DNA from: Mesostigma viride
Lineage: Eukaryota > Streptophyta > Mesostigmatophyceae > Mesostigmatales > Mesostigmataceae
Length of the DNA: 64,000 nt
Assembly (NCBI GenBank): GCA_009746045.1
Contig: RPFO01000059.1
Coordinates: 1,170,928-1,234,927 of the forward strand
Direction: 5' to 3'
Below the pieces are notes generated by a model that saw nothing but the letters and a program-made list of their open reading frames with translations, made no database searches and had not been told where the DNA came from. Positions 1 to 12,180 of this stretch are shown here, in pieces (position 1 is the first letter of the stretch; every line of letters starts with the position of its first letter). A program made the position numbers and the translations under genes.

Positions 1-55
1 ATTCATGCCAAGCGGGGGTTTCTGAGCGGCTGTGGGGTTGAGCGGCTGCACGCAC

Positions 56-3000
56 CTTCCCCGCAAAGTACCCCCGGAGAAAGAACGAGGGGAGGCCCAT
101 GTCCTGTGCAGAGATGAACACAAAGCGCTGGATACCTGGCCAGGGACGCAGAGGGTGGCAGCCAGGACACGGCATTGGTGGTCGGCGGTCACGTCCATAC
201 GCCGCGCCGTCAAGGCAGCAATATCCTTGAGACAGCAATATCCTTGAGACAGCAATATCCTTGAGACAGGGCACACAGGCATCCGTGTTTGATCTTTGAT
301 TACATGTGTTGGCAACGGGGACGCCCACCATGCCTAAACAGCAGCAATAACGTGGTGACGGTTCACGGACTAAGATTATGAGGCAATGCCCAACGAATTG
401 GAAACTATACACAGATGCTGAGGAAATGCCCTACCAACCGAACATTATTCACAACTGGGAGTATGCGTATGAGGGAATACCCACTCAACTCGCCTTTCTG
501 TGCGCTAATAGTGAAGCTTGCCACGCATTCATTGAAGAAAACATACGACTATGTCAAGGGGATAACCAGCGCAGGCCAGAAATGCGACCAAGTGTGCGCC
601 TGGTGCGTGCAGGAAAACAAAGCGCTACAACAGGCACGCCCAAGCCCCCGTTAGCGCATATCCCATGTGGCTCGCCAACAAGGTGCAACGAGGAAGAAAT
701 GAGTAGGCCATGAGTATTTCTTACTGCCATGTCACCATACACTAACAAGCTTAGAGTCCCAAGTTCGCAAAAACACCAAGGCTGCACCCAGGCTCGACTG
801 CACAGGAGAAGGCAGGATCCGTACGCAGCGACCCATGCGGCAGCGCATCCGCAGGCTCCAAGGACGAGCATCGCACATTATCACAAAGCAACGGCTTGCA
901 CAACCCAACGAGACGGTGAGCCCCCCGCCCCCACCCCCTCGCCCCCCTTTTCTACCACCTGTCCAATGGCAACATGCCCACCCAACAACCTGTCCCAGCA
1001 ACGAACCAACTATCTAGGCGATGGCGTGCTCCTCACCCGCTTCCTTGGCTGCCTGGGCCGCGACGATGTTGGCATCGCCGCACATGCGCTCCATGAACGC
1101 GTCGGACCCGAACGCGCCGATGCACGACACCTGGCGCGACGGCGTGGTGCATGGTATGGGGCCAGCCAGCCCATGTTGTGCGGCAGGAGTGTGAGAAGAG
1201 AGCTCCCATGATACACCCCCTCATGCTCCATGTCAGATGAGCGGAGCTTGCGCGCTCCGCAACCAATGGCGACGCAGTTTCTATTCCCCTACTTCTGCAC
1301 ATAGACACACGCCGTGGCAGAGCTTCACCTGCCCGGTATAGGGACCCTGCAACAGCGAAGCACATGCACACACTCCCCTAAACTATATGATGGGCAATAC
1401 CACGTCGTGCTGATCAGGTTATCCCTGGCAGCACGAGCCAACGCATTTTCAAAGAAAATAGGCGCTGGCGTGGACCGTGCGAGGCGAAAGCCCTGGGCGC
1501 ACCCTCGCCACAGGCACTGGGCGCACAGGCGACATTCCGACGAGAAACTATTCTAAACATACTACTAATAGTTTACACTAACATCTAGAACAGGTGTGTG
1601 TGTGTGTGGCAGGGCATGATGGGATGCACCGCCTCGGGCGTCCCGCACTCTGCCACGCTCTGTAACTGCGTATGTCGCCCAACATTAGAGCATGTAGGTT
1701 CGGACGCCTTCCAACAGCGTAAAGATACGATACGTATGTACCGTGGTTTTCTTCCTGGCCGAAGTACACCCACCAACCAACAAGCTCGTCGCTGGCTGCC
1801 CTGGAGCCTCAATATGATCTGCCACCCAACACACTGATACTAATTTACTGCCAGCAGGGCAGAGCGCCCCTCGAAAGTGGGCTGGACCTTGCTGCACATG
1901 TGCGCATTCGCCGGCTGGGTGGCCGCATGCCGTTACGAGCCACTGCTGTGACGTGTTTCTAGCAGCAAGCACGAGCGTGACAGGACCGAGAACATCATTT
2001 TTGTGTAGGCATCGGTGTGGCTGCACATGTGCTTTATTGCGCATGCATGTGCATGGGTGTGGCTACGCATGTGCGCGATGGGCGCGGCACCCACCACGCC
2101 GTGCACGCCCCGCAGCTTGTGCGCCCACTTGTCCACGTCAAAGACGTCCGCTGCGTCCCACGCACGTAATGGCGCGAGGCACGCCAGGGAGAAGACACGA
2201 GGGGACGACATGAGGGGACAAGGGACAAGGAGAGACAAGGGGACAAGGGACAAAGTACGAAGGAGGAGGCAAGGAGGACAAGCAACAAGAGGCGTATGAG
2301 CAAGTACAAAGGAGACAAATCAGCAAGGGGGGGGGGGTGGCGGGACGAACAATCTAGAGTATGGCAGGGTGGTGAAGGGAGGCAGCAGCCAAGCTATAGG
2401 GCCTTGGCAGTTCTGCAAGTTGATGGATGGGTGAGAAGGAGGCATTAACAACGTGTATCGCACACCCATGAGCAGAACACCCATGAGCAGAACGAGCCAT
2501 GGCCCGTAAGCAGGACAAAGAGAGCATGCGTGAATTGTATGCGCAAACATGATCAGAAGGATGTGTGGCACTTAAGCATTAGCAGAGCAGAGCAGGGCAC
2601 GCACCGGAGCACCACTCCACCAGAGGAATCCACGGCTCGTCCGCCCTGGGGCCTCCGGGGGGCCCTGACCTGGAATGCCCCACGGCACACCCAGAGAGGC
2701 AGAGTGGATGCGCATAGAGAGAAGCTTGTCGTGCTGGTGTTAGAACACAGTTGGCGTGATGGTGTTTGCGCATGCCTGTCGCGATGCCTCTGGGAAAGGT
2801 TAAGCGAAAGGCATGCTGGTGTAAAATGGAGAGGCTCGCTGGCCACTGCCATGCCCTGCCCTCGGACTACTGCCGCCGCCGCCGCCCAAGGTTGCCATGG
2901 CCATGCTCTTGCAGTGAAAGCCAACACTTAAACGATCCACACCCCTTTTCCCTGGGGGCACATCTTTTGTTAGCGCATGGGGAGTGGAGCACCAATGGGC

Positions 3001-4766
3001 ACATAGTTGGGCCAGGGAGCACAGCAGTACAGTGAATCGTCACGTCATAGTGACCATATCGTATACATATCCAAACGTGAAGGGCGATGTGCATGCAAGA
3101 TCCAAACATGTCATGTGATGGCTACTCACATGGTGTTTGCCCCATCGCATCAGACAGCCGGCGTCCCTGGCCCTAGCCCAGGGTTGCCATGACCAGCCCA
3201 ACGACGCAGCAGCCGCCTATGTCAATATAGTGACCCGCGTATAGTAATGCCAGAGCCCTGCTCGCTGCGTTCCGCGTGCTTGTGTATAAAAGTAGCCCCG
3301 TGTCGCACGCTCCCCAGTCCCGGTGAAAAAGCAAACAGCGAACATGGGATCGCGTGGCCGCGAGCACGGGCGTCCCATCGCGGCATCCAGCAGGCGATCA
3401 CAGGCCCCAGTCTAGATGCCCAAAGGACTTGCGATTTGCGTGCACGCGGCAGCCCTGACGGTTGTTCCCATCTGCGCAATCACGCAGGCTTCGCCCCCGT
3501 TGGCTCGCATGCTTCATCACGGCGACCCTTGGTCTTCAATCAGCCCATAGTCAGCCCATTCTAGCCCAAGTACTCCCCAAGAATTACCCCAACAGAATGA
3601 CCCCGTGGCCGCCCCGCTCACCGGTTCACGCTGATCACCTCCAGGCCCCGCTCCAGCCCTTTCTGGCACACGCGTGACCCGAGGAAGCCGTTGCCCCCCA
3701 CCACCAGGATCTGGCGCCCGCGCACATGTGCATGACAGACACAAGCAGCACGCCCGCCCATGGCACATCACAACCAGCACACCCATGAAATACCGTAGTG
3801 GTCATGATAGATTGTCGTACACATGGCCCTCATACACGCCGAAGAAACTTTTTCATTTTGCCGCGTCCAGTCAGGCCTAGCGCACATGTACACCAGAAAG
3901 CGCCGCGCGAGATTCTTAGCGGCCAGGCTTTAGAGCTTCAATTGGGCTAGGGAAGGCCTGGACCCCCAGACAAAACCTTGCAATACACGCACAAACGCTC
4001 AGAACCATCCCTAAAAGTTCCCCTTGAAGTGGAAGAAATTCGGGAAACTCTTCGTACCACCACTACGCGTGCTTCCCTGATGACCACTGCGGGTACATAA
4101 GCGGGGAGCATGGGGCAAGCTCGCCATGGGCATGGGAAGCAGGCCACACCGGACAAATGCGGGAGGATTGAAGGCGGCAGGTGTGGGTGGGAGAGGACTT
4201 GGGAGCCCAGGTGGGGGGAAAGAGGAAAGTGTGTGCAAAGAATAATGCGGTGGGCGAAGTTAACTCCATTTGTCGCCACGATGCAAAGGGAAGGTGGCAC
4301 GCAGACAACCGCCCCAGGCGCATGGGGTGCATGTGGCTTACAACGCTTCAACAGGGCACTCCTCCGCCACAGGAAAAGCCTAAGGGATGCCAGGTACCCA
4401 GGACCGTCCAGGAAATGTGGGCACCAGCTGCTGCTGGTGCCACGGAGCCACGGTGGCGTGGCGGGCTGGTGGGCTGGTGGGCTAGTCTCCTCTATACAGG
4501 CTATTATGCGCTGTAGGGTCTGGGAAGGCAAGTCTTACAAGTACTAGGCACACAAAGCTCCCACACAAAGGTCCAGCTTGTGCCAACAAAGCGAGTGATG
4601 GTGACAACATAGTGTAGCTTGAGTATGAAATTACCACGATTATAGTTTTTGTTCCTTCAATGTAACCAACCTTTTGTTTCGGCGCCTCCCCGGCCGGTGG
4701 TGGCCCCGCTTGGCTGCTCTCATGGGAGGGTGGTGCGCTGCCGGGTGTCGCATCCATAGAGCTCAT
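56..4766 (-). CDS. Atypical short-chain dehydrogenase, COQ11/At1g32220-like, 3' end beyond window
   Basis: NAD(P)-binding Rossmann protein of the atypical SDR group that includes yeast COQ11 and plant plastid At1g32220; substrate unknown. Exons on the minus strand: 4766-4671 (start ATG, 32 codons), 3710-3622, 2669-2605, 2150-2095, 1130-1037, 135-56. All junctions are GT-AG and the phases fit. In order the protein shows the dinucleotide motif ILVVGGNGFLGSRV, then ISVNRSG, VEWCSADVFDVDKW, VSCIGAFGSDAFM, GDANIVAAQAAKEAG, RFVFISAQDMGLPSF and GYFAGK, which is the expected order in this family. About 160 residues are visible; a donor at 55 shows it continues leftward. The first exon is least certain: it fits by phase and supplies KQK before ILVV, but its donor is GTTGGT. 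The family links COQ11 to ubiquinone metabolism and plant members to plastoglobules; which applies here is open. Confidence 0.8.
136..1036 (-). other. Intron of the SDR gene with a short tandem repeat and a dispersed repeat
   Basis: Intron between the last two visible SDR exons. It contains three tandem copies of a 17-bp unit (AGCAATATCCTTGAGAC) near 220-272. It also holds one copy of a dispersed motif (AACCAGCGCAGGCCAGAAAT, near 566-585) that recurs at 17971, 44872 and partly elsewhere. No coding sequence is recognised. Confidence 0.5.
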
Positions 4767-6087
4767 GCCACTCCTGCGCGCACACCGTGTAAAAGGCAGA
4801 GCATGGCAGGTCACATTAAAGTAATGATGTCGCTCTTGTAAGAAGTTGGATGCCTCAGGAAAGGCTGTGGGTATGCGTTACCCTTCCTTTCCTATTAACA
4901 ACACGGCCAGCAGCTTCGTGACCTCGTAATTGCATCGCCCGCAAATGTGAACTAAGTTCTAGCAATGCCTCGTTAGTCCATGGATGAAATATTCACGCAC
5001 GTATGGTCCGGCCTAGCATCGGCCAAAGGAGCGAGCGCTGAGTGGGTTGTGCCATCGAGGATCAGGCTTGTATGAATAACACTATCTATTGCCACTCCCT
5101 AAAGCCGGTGATGAGACTCTTCAAAGCCGATGACGAAACTCTCCCTAAGTTTGAGCGTCTTAATGGCACACTAAACTGCCGCGCACTAAACAGGTGTGCG
5201 GTCCATCAATAGGAGACGAAGGCCTTTAACTTGATTTAATACAGAAGCGCACGATGTTGAATAGACAGGGTTTGGACGAGCATGCAGATACGTGGCCTGA
5301 TTGAAATCAATTTTACTAACACACTGTCGAAATGGACTTTCTAGAGAATCAGGCCGCTACGGCATTGCCTTGTGTGAAACATAACAAACACCGGACGACT
5401 AGCTACCCGGCGAGGTGCGTGAACTACGCCTGCACCTAGAAGCGATGGTAGTACGCTTGCAGCCACGTACATGGAGCCTCCGATCGTTGGACCCATAAAC
5501 GCCGCCATGGTTCCATGTAGCGACCGCAGGCTACCTCTCGCGTTTGTCCAGCTGAAGTTGACACTTCCCTGTTTGATACCAGCCGCCTGGCGGATTTCGT
5601 GCACGAGACACCGAAGAAAAGCCATCGGAATTTTAGTCCTTGCCCACGAGGTAACTGCAGAATTACGCCCTTATGACAGTCGATGTGCGTCCGTCGTCCA
5701 CCAACCGAGAGACGAGCAATGATTGCCAACGTGTAGTGCGCTCAACGTGTTGCAACCATGGCGTAGAGGCCAGGCGAAGCAATGTAAACCCACGCGCCCC
5801 GTAAAATGCTAATGGTTGCCAGCCATGTGGGCTGTGCTTATGACGACACGTGTGGCATGGCTCATGGTCGCCTGCATGCGGGTGCACAGATTCGCCCTAA
5901 CGGTTCGGCATCCTAGGCGGGGTCAACTTCTTCATATGTACGGTCAAACTTAGGCATGAACAGATGGCACGCTGCGGTGTTTCGTGCCACTCTTATAATG
6001 TTCGCCACGGTCAGGCCATGGGTAATATATCTCGTTCTACTTTCAAGTCGCGCAACCGGGTCACAGCGCACGTCACACCAGCCATAC
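4767..6087. other. Intergenic region between the divergent SDR and SLC37 genes
   Basis: About 1.3 kb with no gene I can defend. It should hold the promoter of the minus-strand SDR gene. Open stretches on the minus strand around 5341-5887 are not supported by family resemblance or by clean exon boundaries. Confidence 0.4.
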
Positions 6088-6207
6088 CTTGGGTCGCCGT
6101 TGCTCCGTCGTCATCGACTCCGCCAGCATGAATAGCACATTCACGTGAGGCGACGCGACAGCGGCATCAAGCAATGGCCAATCCGCCGTGTCGCTTGTGC
6201 TTGCCAT
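6088..6207 (-). CDS. Possible first exon of an ankyrin-like gene (weak)
   Basis: A minus-strand ATG at 6207 opens 40 codons ending at a GTATGG donor after 6088. The stretch DWPLLDAAVASPHVNVLFML resembles one ankyrin repeat (consensus PLHxAAxxGHxxVVxLLL). It would be divergent from the SLC37 gene, whose start lies 120 bp away. I could not find following exons; a stretch near 5663-5887 is only vaguely similar. It may be a fragment or chance. Confidence 0.22.
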
Positions 6208-6326
6208 GAATTCCGGGAAAACTTTTGGGAAGGCCCGCTTGTAAGCCATCCGAAGCATGGAAGGCAACTTCCCATTTCATTCGTCGATTCTTTTTGACAA
6301 AATTGGTAAGATATGTAGCCTGACGT

Positions 6327-9300
6327 ATGCGCAGCGACACATCTGAAGCCGTAGACCAGCCAAAAGCAATGACGAATGCGCTAACCATTGATCGTTCAGC
6401 GGGACTCGCCAGTCTGGACGCCGCCACTGGTGACGCCTGGCCTGAGCCCCCCCACGTGGCGCCGGGCATCGTCTTCCTAGAACGCCTGCGAGGAGGCAAG
6501 CCGCTTTCACCTGTCGTGTATCAGGGCATTGCTCTGTCCACCTCTTTCATCGCATACACCACGTACCATCTCGCGCGGAAAGCTCCCAGCATTGTAAAAG
6601 GCCCGCTCCATTCCGGTTCCCTCCCGGACGGGCTCAACGACGGCAGTGGAGGATGGGCGCCATTTACCGGCGAGAACGGGAAGAGTCGTCTGGGCGAGCT
6701 GGACTTGGCATTCCTCTTGTCCTACTCGGTGGGCATGCTGGTGATGGGCCACATCGCCGACCGGCACGACCTGCGCAAGTTCCTCACGCTGGGCATGCTG
6801 GCCACCACCGTGTTTACCGTGCTCTTCGGCTGCGGCTATTTCTGGAACATCCATAGCTTCCTCTTCTTCGTGGTCATGCAGGTACGCTGCACCCGCCGTT
6901 GTGGGCTTGCCTCACCTTGTCAAGTGCACCCCTGCCCATCCTCCCTGCCCATCCATGCTGCCCGTCCTCACTGCCCATCCTCACTGCCCATCCTCACTGC
7001 CATCCTAACTTTCCATGCATGTCAAGTTTCCTTGCTCGTGCATGTTTGGTCGCAGGCAGCTCGACAGACTAGCAGCAGGCAGCTTTACAGACTGGTCGCA
7101 AGCAGCTAGACTGACTAGTCGCAAGCAGCTAGACGGACGAGTCACAGGCAGCTAGACGGACGAGTCGCAGGCAGCTAGACGAACGAGTTGCAGGCAGCTA
7201 GACGGACTAGTCACAGGCAGCTAGACGAACGAGTTGCAGGCAGCTAGACGGACGAGTTGCAGGCAGCTAGACGGACTAGTCACAGGCAGCAGGGGGGGGG
7301 ACATACCCCCCCCATTTTCCTACTTGAGCCCACACACTTTTTTGCCGTCCAGCGCCGTCCGACCCCAGCCAAAGTGAAAAATGGCTGAGCGCACACCTTT
7401 GCCAAAATGGGTCTGTCGGGGGGAAACGGAGTGCACGTTGGACGTGTGACACTTGGCATTTATACGCTAGGGAGGTAGTCGGCACAGTCAGGACTTGTAT
7501 CTGACGACACCAAGATCACTCCTAGTTTCGCCACGTGTCCTATAAATTATTACCGTGTAGTTTCCGTAGTACGTATATGTGCGTTAGTCCTCCACGAGTA
7601 CCTCACTCCGGGATGTAAGCCAAAGCGCCGGACCAATACCTAGTCTCACGGTGAGCGCGCACCTTTCCTGAAAACCAGGCGCAGGGTGTGTTTGCCGAGC
7701 GCACTCTGGTTCTATTTTACTCGCGCCGTCCTCAAAAAGCCAACTTGAGCGCACTCCTTTTTAATAAATCTGGCGGCGGGGCGGTTTTGGAGCTCGCTCC
7801 ACGTCTGTCAGAGCCCGACGGACCAAACTTGGAGTGGGCAGTTTTGCCGTGACGTTCCCCCCCCCCTAAGGCAGCTAGACGGAATAGTCACAGGCAGTTA
7901 GACGGGCCAGTCGTTGTCTACTGCGGACCTTCCTTGGTGAACTACGTCGTAAGTAGTAAATCCCATGGTTGAAGTCACAGTGACACTTACTTTGTGGCGA
8001 TGGCGCGCTTTAGCGGTGCCCCTGGTTCAGCCTCGGAGGCAACGACTCGCCAGCAAGCGGAGCGCAGCCTCATCAGACACCGGCTGCGACTAGACACCGG
8101 CTGCGATGATGACTTCTGGCGCAGCGGTGTGGCGCCCTTTTCTACCTTATCGAGGATCGCGCTACGAGGGATGAATGGCGGACCGTGCAGGCCTGCCACC
8201 TTTGGTGCCTTGCTCGTGGCGAACCGGCCGGCTCTCTTCCCCAGGCTCCCTGTCCACTATTTCACCCCCACCCACAACCGCCCAACCCCGGCATGGCCAC
8301 CCTCGTACTCACAAAACTCTTACCCGCCCTGCCACCCACCCGCCACTCACCCGCCACCCACCCGCCAAGCTCGGCTCAACGCCTCCCCGTCCCCCCCCCC
8401 CAACACACACACCTAAATGTCTTCCTTCATCTGCCTGCCCCCCCCCATCCCCCCCCTCCCCCCCTTCTTGCGCCCCCAGGTCATGGCGGGCCTTGGCCAG
8501 TCCACCGGCTGGCCCGTTGTGGTGCCGGCCGCTAGCAACTGGTGCCCCAAGCGCGCGCGCGGGCTCTACATGGCCGTCTGGAACATCAACACCTCCCTGG
8601 GCAACATCCTGGGCTCCCTGGTCGCCGCCGCCCTGCTGCACGCCGGCTGGGGGTGGTCCATCGTCGTGCCGGGCCTCACCGTGCTCGGCGCCAGCATCAT
8701 CGTGTGGTTGTTCATGCTGCCGTCACCAGAGGTCGTCGGCCTGCCCTCCATGCAGCTCGAGGTGGAGACGGACGCGGCGCCAGGGTCTCTGTCCCGCGTT
8801 GTGCGGCGTGGCAAGCGCAAGGGGTACCAGCGGCTGGGAGATGACATCAGCGAGGGGTCTGAGATGGGGGAGTTGGTGGATGGTGCGCACGGGAGCAACC
8901 GCGGGATGGCGGTAGCCAGCGGGCCGCTAGGGGAGGAGGGGAGCCTGCCGGGCGCGGCCAAGGGGGGGGATTCGGAGGATGTTAAAAGTTCTGGTGTTGG
9001 CGGCAGCAGTAGTAACCGTTGTATTGGTGGCATTCTTCGGAGTGCGGCCAAGCCGGGCCCTGGCTACTCGCGCCTGCCACCGAGCGATGGCGAGATCGCG
9101 ATCCCCTCGGCAGGCGCGGTCGCCAGTAGTACCACGGGTGGGAGCTCCCATGGTGGCAGCAAGCATGGGACTGTGGTCAATGGGGGCAGCGGGCAGGAAG
9201 GAGGTGGCACGCGGGCCGCCGGTGTGGCATCTGTCAGCATCACGTCCAAGTCACCGAAGACGGGCCAAAAGGAGGGGGTCGCGCCGGGGGGCGGCACCCA

Positions 9301-10440
9301 CATCGGTTTCTGGGAGGCGTGCTGCATACCCGGCATCTTCGAGTTTGCGCTCTGCTTGTTCTTCAGCAAGCTGGTCGCGTACACATTCATGTACTGGCTG
9401 CCCTATTTCGTGCGGCAGAGGAGTGAGTGCCCTGCACGCACACACCTTTTTAGAAAGTGTTTGCTTCCTGATTGCTGCTGACCACATAGAGGATGTCTCT
9501 TTCTGCTTCTTCCTGTGTGACCTCCCCTTTCCCCCTTGGGTCGTGCAATATGCATTCAGCGTATCCTCACTGGCGACACGGCTTGCTTGCTAGCTTGCTT
9601 ACCCCACTCACCATGTCACGTCCCACAGACATGCGTGGCTCATACTTTTCGGCTCTCGTCATGCCCCCGCGTTGGGTGGCTGTCACCTATCGTCGCGATA
9701 CTTGCGTGCGTACCCACTGTGCACTGCCTGCAGGCGTGGGAGGCCAGTACCTTTCCAACAAGGACGCCGGCTACCTCTCCTCCCTGTTTGACATCGGCGC
9801 GGTGCTGGGCGGGCTCGTGTCCGGCGCCGTGAGCGACCGCACGCGCATGCGCGCGGGCACGATTGCTGCCATGTTGCTCCTGTCCATCCCCGCGCTGCAT
9901 GCCTTCTTTGCGTTCGGGGGCCTGTCCATGGCCGCCAACTCGGCGCTCATGCTGCTCGCGGGCGTGCTTGTGATCGGCCCCTATGGCCTCATCACCACCG
10001 CCGTGTGCGCGGACCTGGGCAACCACGAGAGCCTCCGCGGCGACGCCCGCGCGCTGTCCACCGTCACCGCCATCATCGACGGGATCGGGTCCCTGGGGGG
10101 CGCGGTCGGGCCGCTCATCACAGGCTACCTGGCCGACAGCGACAGCGGCAACCCCTGGCTGCGCGTCTTTGTCATGATGTACGCGTCCCTGCTGATCGCC
10201 GCACTAATGCTGGCGCGGGCGGTGAAGCACGAGCTGGCGGCGCGCGCCGCGAGGATCAAGGCGCTGGCCGAGGCAAGGGAGGAGGAGGAATTTCCTGACA
10301 CGCGCGACGACTGGGATGGGGACGACGCTGTGGCGGTCGTCAGTAAGCAGGAGATAAAGATAGACGCGGTGGCCCGGCAACCGCACGCGAATCGGGGGGC
10401 GGACAGTGCGGTCGTGGAGCTCTCTTCCCACGCGCCTTGA
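6327..10440 (+). CDS. SLC37-family sugar-phosphate / glycerol-3-phosphate carrier (MFS)
   Basis: Membrane antiporter of the major facilitator superfamily, SLC37 group (plant glycerol-3-phosphate permease-like); family members exchange organic phosphates for inorganic phosphate. Exons: 6327-6881, 8480-9422 and 9734-10440, GT-AG with matching phases, giving about 734 residues. Exon 1 has the first membrane segment with AYTTYHLARKAPSIVKG and the loop motif IADRHDLRK. Exon 2 opens with GLGQSTGWPVVV and SLGNILGSLVAAALLHAGWG, which are strong family signatures. Exon 3 has VGGQYLSNKDAGYLSSLFD, GAVSDRTRMRAG and the last membrane segments, then an acidic tail ending at TGA. The central loop between the two halves (roughly residues 270-470) is long, glycine/serine-rich and unusual for the family. 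Intron 1 (1.6 kb) carries a minisatellite interrupted by a 578-bp insertion. ATG 6327 was chosen as the most upstream; ATG 6369 is also possible. Confidence 0.88.
7050..7290 (+). repeat. 22-bp minisatellite in SLC37 intron 1, left part
   Basis: About ten imperfect copies of a 22-bp unit (core GCAGGCAGCTAGACGGACGA). The array stops at 7290 and resumes at 7869, so the DNA between is an insertion into it. Confidence 0.8.
7291..7868. mobile_element. 578-bp non-autonomous insertion (MITE-like)
   Basis: The segment begins AGGGGGGGGGGACA and ends GTTCCCCCCCCCCTA, so its ends are inverted G/C runs. It interrupts the 22-bp minisatellite. AGGCAGC lies immediately on both sides (7284-7290 and 7869-7875), while uninterrupted units carry it once, which fits a 7-bp target duplication. 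It has no coding potential I recognise. The family is not determined; hAT-like ends (CAGGG/TAGGG) are one possibility. Confidence 0.6.
7869..7920 (+). repeat. 22-bp minisatellite, right part
   Basis: Two further degenerate units of the SLC37 intron minisatellite, continuing after the insertion. Confidence 0.65.
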
Positions 10441-11102
10441 CATGCGGGCACTTGGATGTCGCGCGGAGTAGGGTGAATAGGTGCGTGGTGTTTTCCCGAG
10501 TTTTTGTAGCGGTGGGGTAATGGCAGAGGCTTGCCTGGAGGGACGGGCTGCTGGTATGCGTCAAGGAGGACGATTGCCCCCTTGTCGGGTGCTTGTTGTT
10601 GCGTTCGATACCCCGGGGCGTCTGTGACAGGTGGCCGGCCGCGCAAGGAGTTTTGGAGAGTCTGGATACACCCAGGTGCTTGCGGTTTTAGTCTGTCAAC
10701 TCAGGGTGCAAACCTGGGGGCAGCCTTGGCGAGTCGCGGGGATACGTGTTTTTGATACCTATGTTGCGGTGTGTCCGTCACCGCAGGGATGTAGGCCGTA
10801 ATCGTGGGTGAGCACTGTCCTGGCTTTCTTTCGCTGCTCTTCCTTCTGCAATTTAACCAATTCTAAGTAAGTATAAGACAACTATTATATTTTAAGTGTC
10901 AACAATCTTCCCCTCATACATTGGGAAGTCACCTGGCCAACAACCACTGCTTTAACCAAGTTGACAACTCATCAAAACATATAGAATCAGCCTCGATCGA
11001 TCGGTGAACAACACTGGTGGTCGCTGTGCATTTCGATTGAAAAATGAGAGGGACATATATGAGACAACTATTATAGAGAGCTATTATAGAGAGCTATATG
11101 CA
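10441..11102. other. 3' flank of SLC37 gene, no gene seen
   Basis: Presumed 3' untranslated and intergenic DNA. The stretch becomes AT-rich after about 10850. No UGUAA signal stands out close to the stop. Confidence 0.4.
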
Positions 11103-11284
11103 TAGGTGTAAGTTGGCGATGCCATGGTAACCGGAGACGTCCGTCCTTTAGTCAGCAAAATTGGTGCGAGAGGTCCCCAGTTCGATTCCGGTCGGATTCA
11201 TTTGCAGATCGCGTTTTCCGCGTTTTCCGCGGCCTGGCACTGAACGCAAAGGTTTTCACCTTTGCGGAGTGTCTGATCAGAATA
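11103..11284 (+). mobile_element. SINE-like repeat, copy 1
   Basis: A 182-bp unit that recurs at 54318-54499 with one mismatch visible to me. It contains AGTTCGATTCC, matching the tRNA T-arm/B-box consensus, preceded by TAGTCAGCAAAATTGG, which resembles an A box. It also has a 9-bp stem with a TTTC loop (CGCAAAGGT / ACCTTTGCG) near its end. Two almost identical copies 43 kb apart, with unrelated flanks, point to a short retroposon with a tRNA-like head. The spacing between the boxes is too short for a normal tRNA. Confidence 0.6.
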
Positions 11285-11375
11285 TGCATAGGGGCCACAG
11301 CTAATTATGAAACTTCAAACATCTCATGCCAGGCCGTTTCCAAACTACCATGGCACCACTTCCTGCATTGAATTG

Positions 11376-12060
11376 TAACATAACTCCGTTGGGAGTATAT
11401 GTAGCACATAGCCCAGAGAAGGGGCATATGGCCTATCATACATTCTAGGCTACTTCATGCAAGGGTGGGAATGTAAGCTACCCCTGCTCTAGGTGCACCA
11501 GGGCACCTGCACCCTCATGGTCTATCACGCTATGCCCGGGTAAGGGGGGAGCATGCCTGTGAGGGAGGAAGATCATCATGGCTATACAAGAGCTAGGACA
11601 TGGCTTCTCGACAGAGAGCATCTCTCTGCATGGCATAGCATGGCTCAATTCTTAATGCAACATCCATGGGGGTCCCGTTATAGGCAGGGCTTGGCTAAAT
11701 TCTGTAGACAACATCCATGGGGGCCATTATGGGCACACTTCCTGCATGTAATTAGTTAATTAATTAATTAGGAACATAACTCCGTTGGGAATATATGTAG
11801 CACATAGCCCAGAGAAGGGGCATATGAGCCTATACTACATTCTAAGCTACTTCCTGCAAGAGTGGGAATGTAAACAACACTTGCTCTAGGTGCACCAGGG
11901 CACCTGCATCCCCATGATCTATCAAGCTATGCCCAGCTAAGGGGGAGCCTGTCATGGGGGGGAAGATCATCATAGCTATACAAAAGCTAGAGCGTGACAT
12001 CTCAGCAGAGAGCAGCTCTCTGCATGGGCACAGCATAACTAAATAATGCTAGGCATCATC
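11376..12060. repeat. Two diverged tandem copies of a LINE 3'-end-like sequence
   Basis: Two related blocks (11376-11745 and 11770-12060) each begin with AACATAACTCCGTTGGGA, continue through GTAGCACATAGCCCAGAGAA, and end near a CTCTGCATGG motif. A TTAA microsatellite separates them. A third copy lies inverted at about 14890-15165, and the same start motif recurs near 16330, 32880, 33100 and 33310 beside LINE coding ends. Confidence 0.6.
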
Positions 12061-12180
12061 TGGAGTGTGGCACATCATCGGCACGCATGTACATGGTTAA
12101 ATAAAGCGCGTGGCTTAGCTAGTATAGTGCCTGTAGGAGGCGTACATGTACATGGCCACTGTCTATAGTATTCTACACTA

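Noticed and set aside
3947-4531. 194-codon minus-strand open stretch as an SDR exon
   Set aside because: No family resemblance; the exon at 4766-4671 gives a better phase and joins directly to the Rossmann motif.
5341-5625. 94-codon minus-strand open stretch with a hydrophobic segment
   Set aside because: No recognised family, no convincing splice partners and no conserved motif.
11160-11210. tRNA gene
   Set aside because: A T-arm-like box is present, but there is no matching acceptor stem and the A and B boxes are too close. The unit recurs as a 182-bp repeat, so a SINE head is more likely.
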